From positions 3,948 to 18,780 of the forward strand of contig JAUNXM010000023.1 in the NCBI GenBank assembly GCA_030539815.1: a DNA stretch of 14,833 nt, in the 5' to 3' direction. The DNA is from Methanobacterium sp. (GTDB lineage Archaea > Methanobacteriota > Methanobacteria > Methanobacteriales > Methanobacteriaceae). A program made the position numbers and the translations under genes. Positions 1-7,745 of the stretch are shown piece after piece. Within the stretch, counting starts at the first letter, position 1; the number at the start of each line of letters is the position of its first letter. Below the pieces are notes generated by a model. It searched no databases. It was not told the DNA's origin and saw only the letters and a program-made list of their open reading frames with translations.

Positions 1-2
1 TA

Positions 3-977
3 TCAGACATCATCACTGCTCATCGTTCCTTATTTACCATAGGAATCACTGGTACCAACGGTAAAACCACCACCACCATGATGATTGCCAGCATACTGCA
101 AAAAGCTGGTATGGAAGTTCTTATCGGAGGAAATGCAGGTGGAGGTTTTAAGGGTTATACCGAAGTAATTTTAGAAGCCTCATCTAGTGATTATGATGTT
201 CTCCTGGTGGAAGTCTGTGATATGACACTGGATTTTTGTAATGATAATTTTGATTTTGACCTGGTGTTGGTGACCAATGTTGGTCGAGACCATCTTGAAT
301 TCCATCAATCAGTGGAGAACTACCTTAAATCCCTGGGAAATTTTGTTCAGGGCAAGAAAGTTGTTTTGAATCATGAAACTGAAAATTTGAGCCATTTTGG
401 TAAAAAAGCAACTGAAATTCATTTTTTTGACATGGTTCACTATGAACTAAATTTGTTCGGGAATTTCAACCGTGAAAATGCTGCTGCAGCTTCAAAAGTT
501 GCGGAGATTATGAGGATATCCGATGATATCGTTGAAAGCACCCTTAAAGATTTCAAAGTTTTACCAGGGAGGGCGATGATCATTGATCTTCCCCACTCCC
601 AGATAGTAGTGGGCAAAACTGATAATGCCGATGCAGCAGCAGCAGTTTTCAACGAAGCAGATTTTCCAGTAATTATCCTTGGAACTCCCCGTAAAGACGA
701 AATGTGTCGTTTAGATATCTTCAGAGAAGCTTCCAGAACAAATTCAAAGATTATTGCTATTTTCCCAGGACTGGAAGATACTCGGGATGATGTTGTTGAG
801 GTGCTGAATGAAGAAAAATACAGTGGAACAATTCATAACTTGACCAATGTGGAAGATGTGGTCAAATTCGCACTTAAGTGCTCAGAAAGTTATCCTAATA
901 TATTCATTGGCGGAAACGGGCAACTTAAGATCATGGAAATTGCAGAAAGTTTAAAGGAGGCCATTTCGGCAAAATAA
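3..977 (+). CDS. Mur ligase family protein (pseudomurein peptide ligase type), 5' partial
   Basis: This is an ATP-dependent Mur-type amide ligase, probably adding an amino acid to the pseudomurein peptide precursor in the cytoplasm. The reading frame is open to the left window edge, so the gene starts outside. The ATG at 78 is internal, because the P-loop GTNGKTT is encoded just before it at 51-71. Further Mur landmarks are TNVGRDHLEFH (central domain), GNFNRENAAAA (the usual NxxNAxAA region) and LPGRAMIID, which opens the C-terminal Rossmann-like domain. The usual DYAHNP motif after PGR is replaced by DLPHSQ. The N-terminal substrate-binding domain is missing only because of the window edge. 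The stop is 27 nt before the next gene, which suggests one operon. The exact ligase (pMurC, pMurE or another) cannot be decided from this fragment. Confidence 0.88.
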   Translation, partial: SDIITAHRSLFTIGITGTNGKTTTTMMIASILQKAGMEVLIGGNAGGGFKGYTEVILEASSSDYDVLLVEVCDMTLDFCNDNFDFDLVLVTNVGRDHLEFHQSVENYLKSLGNFVQGKKVVLNHETENLSHFGKKATEIHFFDMVHYELNLFGNFNRENAAAASKVAEIMRISDDIVESTLKDFKVLPGRAMIIDLPHSQIVVGKTDNADAAAAVFNEADFPVIILGTPRKDEMCRLDIFREASRTNSKIIAIFPGLEDTRDDVVEVLNEEKYSGTIHNLTNVEDVVKFALKCSESYPNIFIGGNGQLKIMEIAESLKEAISAK

Positions 978-1004
978 AATGTATAATATTTAATTTGGAG
1001 GATT

Positions 1005-2195
1005 ATGAAAATGCGCAGATCTTTGTTGAATCCGATACTGGCCTTTGGTGTTTTAATAATATTAATGATGGGTTTTATTTATATTGGTGACACCATTGCA
1101 GGCTATTTCCCTGCCCAAAAACCAGAAGAAATCACTGCTATGTCAATTGGAGACACAGTAGTTTCTGGTATGAGAGTAGTGGATGATGCCAAAATCAGGG
1201 AAGTGCCTGTTTTGTATAATTTTGAATATTTAAATAATTTATTTAAGGAAGAAAAATACTTGCAGATGATTAACGGACTCCTAACTGGATCAGTGGAAAC
1301 ACCCCTAGCTAAGCTAGCCAGTGGCAGTATTTCCGCCCAAGGAGTGGCCCATGGATTTGAAGGTCCGGGCTTTTTAAGTGTGCAAGGACAACAACTGGTA
1401 GTGAACCCACCCCAAACATTTGTGTGGGGTTATAAAACCGGTTACACCGTTGGAGTGAAAACCAAGAACGGTCTAGAAATAAGAGAAGGGGGTAAATCAG
1501 GTAAACTGGTGAAAACCATATCCTCCTCTGATATTAAAAACGAAACCATTCCCCATGAATACGTTAATATTAACACCTTCAAGAGGTGGTATAATAGTTC
1601 AAATGTGGGAGACCATATAAATCTGGATTATTCACTCAATGGATTCAATGATGGCCGAAATCCTGTCACTCCTAGCCAGATAAAAACCTTTTTCGGAGAT
1701 TCGGTAATTAATTATATGAAAAATTATCCTGCTGGTTCACCAGTAATGGCCTACATGGGTCCCCATACTGAAAATGTAACTGGCACTTTTGCAGAATCTT
1801 TAGGTTCCCATCCAGAATATGGTGATGCAGCCCGTGCTTACAATGCCATGCAATTTGCCAGGGCCTGGAATGGTACCATAATACCACCTAAAACAGGATC
1901 AAATGGAAAGGAGAATATTGGGTTTGATCCCTGTCCAGACCCCAATGCCACCGGTGGATCAGCAGTCCACGGGGTTTGTCCCGCCGCCCGATCAATCAGG
2001 GGTGCCACTTCCGCTGCAGGTTTACCACTACCTAGCGGGATTAGATGGGATGAACTGGCTATTGCCTATGATACCAGCCCAACAGTGGGAGTAAAAGTCT
2101 ACAACAATCAGAACTACCCCATAAAACTGGTTATGTGGACCGAAGGAAGTGGAGCGGGATTAGTGATCTACTCCAGAGTGATTAAACTCAGTTAA
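1005..2195 (+). CDS. membrane-anchored extracellular protein with VanW-like C-terminus
   Basis: The protein has 396 residues. The basic N-terminus and a hydrophobic segment at about 8-33 form a signal anchor, so most of the chain should lie outside the membrane. Five N-glycosylation sequons (N179, N197, N257, N289, N314) fit an exported archaeal protein. Residues 40-240 are not recognised. Residues 288-396 resemble the bacterial VanW fold: NGTIIPP, then GGSAVHGVCPAARS (compare GGGVCQVSTTLYNAAL), then a small-residue helix ending AAGLPLP, then VYNNQNYPIKL (compare FKNNTDYPIYI) and a final beta strand. The only cysteines are C310 and C325, and C325 aligns with the conserved VanW cysteine. The gene lies between a Mur ligase and a nucleotidyltransferase, which suggests a cell-wall role. 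GGAGG at 997-1001 lies 3 nt from ATG 1005 and 9 nt from ATG 1011, so translation may begin at the second Met. VanW kinship is my inference from motif reading. Confidence 0.72.
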   Translation: MKMRRSLLNPILAFGVLIILMMGFIYIGDTIAGYFPAQKPEEITAMSIGDTVVSGMRVVDDAKIREVPVLYNFEYLNNLFKEEKYLQMINGLLTGSVETPLAKLASGSISAQGVAHGFEGPGFLSVQGQQLVVNPPQTFVWGYKTGYTVGVKTKNGLEIREGGKSGKLVKTISSSDIKNETIPHEYVNINTFKRWYNSSNVGDHINLDYSLNGFNDGRNPVTPSQIKTFFGDSVINYMKNYPAGSPVMAYMGPHTENVTGTFAESLGSHPEYGDAARAYNAMQFARAWNGTIIPPKTGSNGKENIGFDPCPDPNATGGSAVHGVCPAARSIRGATSAAGLPLPSGIRWDELAIAYDTSPTVGVKVYNNQNYPIKLVMWTEGSGAGLVIYSRVIKLS

Positions 2196-2234
2196 CAGTC
2201 CTTTCCTATTTTATTTTCTTTATGGAGATTAACC

Positions 2235-2918
2235 ATGAAAGGAGTATCATGTATTATAACCGCAGCCGGTAAAAACAGACGGATGAGAAAAGACCTTCAA
2301 AATAAAGGAATGGAAATAAAACATAAATTACTCCTTGAAATCAAAGAAGATCCTATAATTAACTTAACCATTAAAAAAGCACTCACAACCACAATAAATG
2401 AATGTATTGTAGTTCTGGGACATTTCATGGAAGAATTGTGCCCGGTATTAAAGATAATAAATGATGAAAAACTCCGTATTATAGAAAATTCCGATGTTAA
2501 TGTGGAGCTATCCCAAACCCTACTGAATGGAGTGGTTAATTCTAAGTATGATTATTGTTTGTGTTTGGCAGGGGACCAACCAACTGTCACCAGAAGAACC
2601 ATGCAGAATCTGATCGACCAGTTAATGGAAAGTCCGAACCCCGAAAACACAGTGACTATTCTCTCCCGTGGAGAAACAGGATATCTGAATAATGCCCTTG
2701 GACTGGGAATGCCCTTTGCCTGTCATTCATCACTCTTAAAAGATTACCTTAACGGTGAAGAAGACAACCTGAATCCCATTCTAAGAAGGATGGTGGCAGA
2801 GGGAGTGATCTTCTATGCTATTCCAGAACAAAACGATTTAGAGCTGGTAAATATCAATAAGTATGATGATTATCTTCTTGTTAAAGAAAAAATAAACTTT
2901 AATTTAAGAAAGTTTTAG
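2235..2918 (+). CDS. MobA-like NTP transferase domain protein
   Basis: This 227-residue protein has the nucleotidyltransferase fold of the MobA/MocA group, which transfers an NMP from an NTP to a phosphorylated acceptor. The N-terminal nucleotide loop reads IITAAGKNRRM (about 8-17), with the usual lysine in HKLLL after a roughly 12-residue insertion. LAGDQPTVT at 111-119 is the metal-binding Asp motif, and LGLGMPFACHSSLL resembles the substrate-loop region. GGAG at 2224-2227 lies 7 nt before the ATG. It follows the VanW-like gene by 39 nt and appears to be the last gene of the operon. MocA-type molybdopterin cytidylyltransferase would be the default family guess, but no molybdenum gene is nearby. 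Given the Mur ligase upstream, activation of a pseudomurein precursor is more likely. The substrate is inferred only. Confidence 0.78.
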   Translation: MKGVSCIITAAGKNRRMRKDLQNKGMEIKHKLLLEIKEDPIINLTIKKALTTTINECIVVLGHFMEELCPVLKIINDEKLRIIENSDVNVELSQTLLNGVVNSKYDYCLCLAGDQPTVTRRTMQNLIDQLMESPNPENTVTILSRGETGYLNNALGLGMPFACHSSLLKDYLNGEEDNLNPILRRMVAEGVIFYAIPEQNDLELVNINKYDDYLLVKEKINFNLRKF

Positions 2919-2930
2919 AATAAATAGCAA

Positions 2931-3079
2931 ATTCACAAATTTTCCTGAATTGTGAATGAAATTTTAAAGTGTTATTCTAATTTAACAGTGTTATTTCAAG
3001 GAATTTTTAAGGAAATTTCTTTTAAGCTTAAGCTGGTTGAAAAAATTATAGGAGAAATTAGTTGCTTTTAGCAAACTAA
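2931..3079. terminator. two inverted repeats between convergent genes, possible terminator region
   Basis: This AT-rich gap separates the plus-strand cell-wall operon from the minus-strand DUF169 gene. It holds a perfect 8-bp inverted repeat, ATTCACAA at 2931-2938 and TTGTGAAT at 2950-2957, with an 11-nt loop. A second stem is TTAGTTGC at 3058-3065 with GCAAACTAA at 3071-3079, with one bulged base. No long T run follows either stem, so a terminator role is plausible from position but not proven. Confidence 0.3.
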
Positions 3080-3103
3080 CTTAAATCCGTACTTAAACCA
3101 CAG

Positions 3104-3799
3104 TTATATTTTTTCCAAAGCATTGATCACGCAGCCAATATTCTCCCCAGTGAGACCCACGATTACTTCATCATCTTTTACATCGGCGTACTGGCGTGAA
3201 CCACTACAACCCAGGGTGATATTGGGTCTACGGCGTAAAAATGGGCCTGCAACTGCATCTGCACATATGGATTGAATACCTGCAAAATCAGCTTCCATCC
3301 TACCACCCATGGTGTAAACCAGGGCCTGTGAAAGTTCCATTGCCTGTGCAGGGTTTGCCATAACTACAATAACATCCGGGTCGAAGTTAGCTTTTTCCAG
3401 TGGAGCGTAGACCAGGGCGTACATGATGGGATCAATTTTGGGTATGTCTTCCATGGTCTTTTTGGCAGATCCAACACTGGAAAACCGGCCCAGACCAAAG
3501 TAAAATTCACCTGTTTTTATCTTTTCAGGGGCTTCCAATAGTCCCAGTGCCGCTGCACCACCTTTACACATCTGTTCTTCGGCAGTAGCATAAAAAACAT
3601 CACCTGCACTGGCTTTTAGAACGTATTCACAGTGCCTCATGTTTGCATCCGATTTGGGCACGCCTTCGGGAAGATCTTTCTCCCTTAAAATGAATTTAAT
3701 AGCCACTGGAGATCTTTTAAGTCCCAGTTTTCCAATTAATTTTTCAGATATGACCTTATATCCCTCTGATTCACACTCACATGCATCTGATTCACACAT
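3104..3799 (-). CDS. DUF169 family protein with Cys-rich N-terminus
   Basis: This 231-residue soluble protein belongs to the DUF169 family, common in methanogens and anaerobes and of unproven function. Family features visible are SPVAIKF (about 30-36), RHCEYV with C57, EEQMCKGG with C78, SICADAVAGP with C179 and LGCSGSR with C198. The spread of conserved cysteines suggests a metal or Fe-S site, which is inference. The first 13 residues (MCESDACECESEG) add C2, C7 and C9 in an acidic stretch, and look like an extension beyond the core that starts near YKVISEKL. The extension holds a 12-nt direct repeat (3765-3776 and 3786-3797). GAGGTG, 7 nt upstream of the ATG, supports this start. It lies 130 nt downstream of the GGGP synthase gene, so it could be in the same transcript or have its own promoter (a TATA-like stretch is near 3866-3874). 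Confidence 0.85.
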   Translation of the reverse strand: MCESDACECESEGYKVISEKLIGKLGLKRSPVAIKFILREKDLPEGVPKSDANMRHCEYVLKASAGDVFYATAEEQMCKGGAAALGLLEAPEKIKTGEFYFGLGRFSSVGSAKKTMEDIPKIDPIMYALVYAPLEKANFDPDVIVVMANPAQAMELSQALVYTMGGRMEADFAGIQSICADAVAGPFLRRRPNITLGCSGSRQYADVKDDEVIVGLTGENIGCVINALEKI

Positions 3800-3929
3800 A
3801 GCAATACACCTCAGAATAAGTTAGGGTGTGCTCAATTAAAATTTTTTCTATTTAATAATTGAAGTGTATAAAAATTAGAAATAAGAATCAAGATGGAAGT
3901 TAAGCATTACCCCATAGGATAAACTATTA

Positions 3930-4667
3930 TTAGGGAGATTTAACTCCCTTGACTATCTCAGAAATCTTTTCTTTGATGTTAGAGGTATTTTCAACCACCG
4001 TACCAGTTACTATTATATCTGCACCGGCTTGAGCTGCTTTACGAGCATCTTCACCAGTTCTGATTCCACCACCAACCAGAACCACATGATTAGTGAACAT
4101 TTTTACTTTCTGAATCATTTCAGGAGGTATTATTTGTTCTGCCCCGGAGCCCGCCTCCAGATAGAAGAATCTCATTCCCAAAAATTCAGCAGCCATTGCA
4201 TAAGCAGTGGCAATGTCTGGTTTGTTGCGGGGGATTAGTTTAGCATCTCCCACCCATCCCGCAGTTCCACCAGGCTGAACAATAACGTATCCCATGGGAA
4301 TAGTTTCCATCCCAATTTTTTTAACCTTAGGCGCACCCAAAGCTTGGGCCCCAATGATCCAGTAGGGGTTATTAGAATTGAGTAAGCTCATGAAAAATAT
4401 GGCATCAGCATGGCCACTCACCCCGGTAGTGTTACCCGGGAAGAGTATAATGGGGACATCCAGATTTTCCTGTAGTATTTTAGCAGTAGCATCCAGATCC
4501 TGGGAGTCAGTGGTAGAACCACCCAGCATAATGCCATCAGTTCCCCCTGCCACTGCTTCAGTTGAAATTTCCAGTGCCTTTTGAGAGTCCTGTTCCTCCG
4601 GATCTAGAAGGGTTAAATGAACCTTCCCCTTTTTAAGGGATTCCCTTAAATATTCTTCTACTTTCAT
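3930..4667 (-). CDS. geranylgeranylglyceryl phosphate synthase (GGGP synthase)
   Basis: This enzyme joins geranylgeranyl diphosphate to sn-glycerol 1-phosphate, forming the first ether bond of archaeal membrane lipids (EC 2.5.1.41). With the ATG at 4667 it has 245 residues, typical for the PcrB/GGGPS TIM barrel. Key motifs are HLTLLDPEE with the Mg-binding Asp22, GGTDGIMLGGSTT (41-53), FPGNTTGVS (76-84), YLEAGSGA for glycerol phosphate binding (169-176), VGGGIRTGE (198-206) and TGTVVE (221-226). A GTG three codons upstream (4676) is also in frame, but GGGTG before ATG 4667 and the family's usual MKVEDY-type start favour the ATG. A TATA-like stretch near 4684-4695 would give a very short leader. 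It lies in the same direction as tsr3 and rpl40e but behind a strong oligo-T terminator, so probably has its own promoter. Confidence 0.97.
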   Translation of the reverse strand: MKVEEYLRESLKKGKVHLTLLDPEEQDSQKALEISTEAVAGGTDGIMLGGSTTDSQDLDATAKILQENLDVPIILFPGNTTGVSGHADAIFFMSLLNSNNPYWIIGAQALGAPKVKKIGMETIPMGYVIVQPGGTAGWVGDAKLIPRNKPDIATAYAMAAEFLGMRFFYLEAGSGAEQIIPPEMIQKVKMFTNHVVLVGGGIRTGEDARKAAQAGADIIVTGTVVENTSNIKEKISEIVKGVKSP

Positions 4668-4755
4668 CAAGATCACACCCTAAACCATAATATAACAATA
4701 AAAACATAATCTTCACGCGAAAAGTTTATTCAAATTCCAATTTTAAATAAAATGG

Positions 4756-4770
4756 AAAAAAATGAAAAAA
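4756..4770 (-). terminator. oligo-T terminator after rpl40e
   Basis: On the minus strand the sequence after the rpl40e stop reaches a T6 run (4765-4770) followed within 2 nt by a T7 run (4756-4762). Paired oligo-T runs in AT-rich DNA are the usual intrinsic termination signal of archaeal RNA polymerase. This one separates the tsr3-rpl40e unit from the GGGP synthase gene. Confidence 0.6.
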
Positions 4771-4826
4771 TTTATTTTTCCCAATCCTCAGAAATAATGA
4801 TACTATTAAGAGGATAGAAAGGGAAA

Positions 4827-5492
<666 letters not shown>

Positions 5493-5630
5493 AGAATCAA
5501 AATTTATATTTTACTATTATTTATCGTGTTTCATTTAAGGAGTTATTATAATTTCTTGGCAAAATTACACTAACAGCCTGAAGTATTTATTTTGAAATTA
5601 CTGGTATTTAGTCTTTTAAAATATTATAAG

Positions 5631-5650
5631 AAAAAAAATATTAGAAAAAA
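5631..5650 (-). terminator. oligo-T terminator after the kinase remnant
   Basis: On the minus strand the stop of the histidine kinase remnant (5668) is followed by a T6 run (5645-5650) and a T8 run (5631-5638). This is a typical archaeal oligo-T terminator, retained although the gene upstream is broken. Confidence 0.5.
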
Positions 5651-5667
5651 TATGTTTGAAATTCCAT

Positions 5668-6450
5668 CTAAATAGATCTAAATTCTTTCTTGTATTTGAG
5701 TTCCTGGAACCGAATTGTGAAAGATGTGCCACCAGTTTTATTAAGCTCTATAGTCCCATCTATCTGTTTAACTAAATTATTAATTAATTGAAGCCCTAAT
5801 GTATCTGTTTTGTGGAAATCAATATCCTGAGGCAGACCAATACCATTATCACTAACTCTGAGCATTATGAAGTCATCAACTAAACGCTTTAATTTAACTT
5901 CTATTTTTCCTTTAATATTAGGAAATGCGTGTTTTATGCTATTGGATAATAATTCACTGTAGATTAGGCCACAGGGAATGGAAGTTTCAATATTTAACAT
6001 GATATCTTTATCCAAGTCTAAACTAATCTCAATTCCTTTATCTTTAATGAGGTAGGTGTAAACTAGGTCTGCAGTTAAACTGTTTAGATAATCACTGAAA
6101 TCGATCTGCACCAGATTGGGGGATTGGTACAGTTTTTCATGGATCATGGCCATGGATTTAATACGGTTCTGATTTTGTTTCAGTATATCCAACAATTTAG
6201 GGTCAGTTACAGTGAAAGATTGTAGATTTAATATGCTGGATATGATCTGCATGTTGTTTTTTACCCTGTGGTGTATTTCTCGGATTAAAAGGTCTTTTAC
6301 ATCGAGTGATTTGGTTATCTGTTCTTCGTAACCTTTACGTTGAATGGCCAGGGCAAAAAATTAACAAGGTAATCTTAAAATCAGCATCCATACTCCATAT
6401 TCCCTCATTAGCCGCTTCAACGATAAACCGGTAACGCTTTTCACTTTCTC
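5668..6450 (-). pseudogene. remnant of PAS-HisKA_2-HATPase histidine kinase, formerly fused to the receiver upstream
   Basis: Two pieces of one sensor kinase lie in different frames. First, directly after the receiver, a shifted frame encodes LRESEKRYRFIVEAANEG followed by IWSMDADFKIT, the start of a PAS domain. It then loses similarity and stops at 6335-6337. Second, the frame ending at 5668 encodes [21 protein letters not shown] (phospho-acceptor His at about 6268-6273), [10 protein letters not shown], the N box [18 protein letters not shown] (G1) and TLGLQLI (G2), a complete HisKA_2/HATPase_c. Most of the PAS domain is missing. An in-frame TAA at 6361-6363 blocks the kinase frame, and no ATG, GTG or TTG occurs in frame between it and the His motif. 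The first possible start, ATG 6252, would lack the phospho-acceptor His. The kinase is therefore almost certainly dead, unless the sequence has errors. The original substrate and signal are unknown. Confidence 0.85.
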
Positions 6451-6834
6451 TTAATTTTTTTCCATCTTACTTTTGTAAAGTGCAAGTTCTATGGCGTATT
6501 TGAGTTCAGAAGAATCGTAAGGTTTTATAATATATCCATATGGCCCGGTTAATTTTGCTTTTTGTACTGTTGAATCCTCAGAATGGGCAGTTAAGTAAAT
6601 TATTGGTATTAGTGAATCTTTAAGTTCGGATGCAACATCTATACCATTTTTATCTCCTTTCAGAATTATATCTACCAAAATAAGATCGGGGCGTATCTCT
6701 ATGGCCTTTGTTATGGTATCATTACCCCGATGTGCAACGTAGGGGACCTCATAACCAAAGGATTCCAGGGTTCGTTTAATATCCATGGCCTCAATACAAT
6801 CATCTTCCACCAGGATAATTTTTTCCTTTGCCAA
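6451..6834 (-). CDS. response regulator receiver domain protein (5' part of a broken hybrid kinase)
   Basis: This is a single CheY-like receiver of 127 residues if begun at TTG 6834 (MAKEKIILVEDD), which has GGTGA 4 nt upstream and matches typical family N-termini. A longer in-frame reading from ATG 6900 adds 22 unlikely hydrophobic residues. Residues for phosphotransfer are all present: D11 and D12, the acceptor D55 (LILVDIILKG), T82 and K104 (GYIIKPY). It ends YKSKMEKN at an A7 tract (6455-6461). One more A would read on into KKLRESEKRYRFI, the linker to a PAS domain, so this ORF is the front part of the neighbouring broken kinase. As it stands it may still make a stand-alone receiver. The receiver is paralogous to the one at 14125-14601. 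Confidence 0.82.
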   Translation of the reverse strand: MAKEKIILVEDDCIEAMDIKRTLESFGYEVPYVAHRGNDTITKAIEIRPDLILVDIILKGDKNGIDVASELKDSLIPIIYLTAHSEDSTVQKAKLTGPYGYIIKPYDSSELKYAIELALYKSKMEKN

Positions 6835-7091
6835 AAAATCACCAAACCAGATTACTTGAAGAAAACTTAATATATTCAATAAATGACGCCCAAAATCCAT
6901 GGATCAATATTATCTAGAATTAATTGCTTCAATTAATCCTAACCTAAACCTTATCTTTTATATTAATATTTTATATTGAATTTTATGTTCTTTACCCTAT
7001 TTTATTATTGTTAAAATACCAAAGGTTTTTCCATCCTAAAAACATAAAATAATTAAGAAGTACAGGAAGTAGGTAGGGAAAGGTAGATGGT

Positions 7092-7610
7092 ATGGAAAGA
7101 CAAAATTTCATTCTGGTAGGGGTGGTCATACTAGTAGTATTGTTGGTTCTTATTTTTGCTATGGGCCTATCTGGAAATAATACCTTCCAAAATGGCCAAG
7201 TATACCTTGAATATCCTCGTGCCTGGAGTCAAGATCATGTCATTGGTAACTTCAGCCAGGACACCATTTATTCTGAGATAACATTCAAATCCAGTTACCC
7301 CGATACAAATGGACAAGAACAACCAACCTTCATTATACTGAGCATGCTACCAAAGTCCCAGGGTTTAATTAACACCCCCAATGCAACTTCAATGTTAATC
7401 AATACTAATAATTCATCACAGGTTTCCGTAGGAGTATCTAATTTAACAGCCATTCAGTTAGGAAGCTACAGCCAAAACATAGCACAGAAAACAACGATTA
7501 TTGAAAAAAATAATTATTATTTCATGCTGGAATACATATGCCTTCCTTCATCAGTTAATCAAACTGAAGAAGCATATAATCAGATTTTAAAGACATTAAG
7601 AATTGTTTAA
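7092..7610 (+). CDS. PsbP-like secreted, membrane-anchored protein
   Basis: The 172-residue protein has an N-terminal hydrophobic anchor (about 7-26) followed by an extracellular domain. The stretch FQNGQVYLEYPRAWSQ (about 32-46) and the C-terminal EEAYNQILKTLRIV match the pattern of PsbP/DUF1795-like lipoprotein domains found in many methanogens, which begin with a strand plus YPxxW and end in a helix of the type xxILxSFxI. At least six N-x-S/T sequons (N29, N53, N97, N106, N117, N156) fit a glycosylated surface protein. AAGG at about 7079-7082 is a weak ribosome binding site. It stands alone, flanked by minus-strand genes on both sides. The function is unknown, and similarity to photosystem PsbP implies the fold only. 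Confidence 0.68.
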   Translation: MERQNFILVGVVILVVLLVLIFAMGLSGNNTFQNGQVYLEYPRAWSQDHVIGNFSQDTIYSEITFKSSYPDTNGQEQPTFIILSMLPKSQGLINTPNATSMLINTNNSSQVSVGVSNLTAIQLGSYSQNIAQKTTIIEKNNYYFMLEYICLPSSVNQTEEAYNQILKTLRIV

Positions 7611-7635
7611 TAGATTAAATTGCCTTTGAAATCAA

Positions 7636-7673
7636 TTTTTTTATTAAATTTTTTATTTAGTTTTCCTATTTTT
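7636..7673 (+). terminator. oligo-T terminator after the PsbP-like gene
   Basis: Just after the plus-strand stop at 7610 come T7 (7636-7642), T6 (7649-7654) and further T-rich DNA up to 7673. It is followed by a 7-bp inverted repeat, CTCTGTT at 7675-7681 and AACAGAG at 7702-7708. Repeated T runs are the usual archaeal termination signal. Confidence 0.55.
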
Positions 7674-7736
7674 ACTCTGTTACTGGGCTGGTTCTTGGAA
7701 CAACAGAGATAAAAAGATTAATAAAGAGTTAAGATT

Positions 7737-7745
7737 AAAAAAAAA
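7737..7745 (-). terminator. oligo-T terminator after the VWA gene
   Basis: An A9 run on the plus strand, giving T9 in the minus-strand transcript, lies directly after the stop codon of the VWA gene (7746-7748). It is the facing partner of the terminator for the convergent PsbP-like gene. Confidence 0.5.

Noticed and set aside
78..80. ATG at 78 as start of the Mur ligase
   Set aside because: The same frame is open to the window edge and encodes the P-loop GTNGKTT just upstream, so the true start is outside the window.
1960..1990. HGVC in the anchored protein read as a YkuD L,D-transpeptidase active site
   Set aside because: The surrounding sequence lacks the YkuD SHGC(I/V)R pattern, and the VanW alignment explains more of the region.
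4674..4676. GTG 4676 as start of GGGP synthase
   Set aside because: ATG 4667 is better placed after GGGTG and gives the usual family N-terminus.
6835..6900. N-terminal extension of the receiver from ATG 6900
   Set aside because: Receivers normally begin directly at the first strand, and TTG 6834 has a GGTGA site and gives MAKEKIILVEDD.
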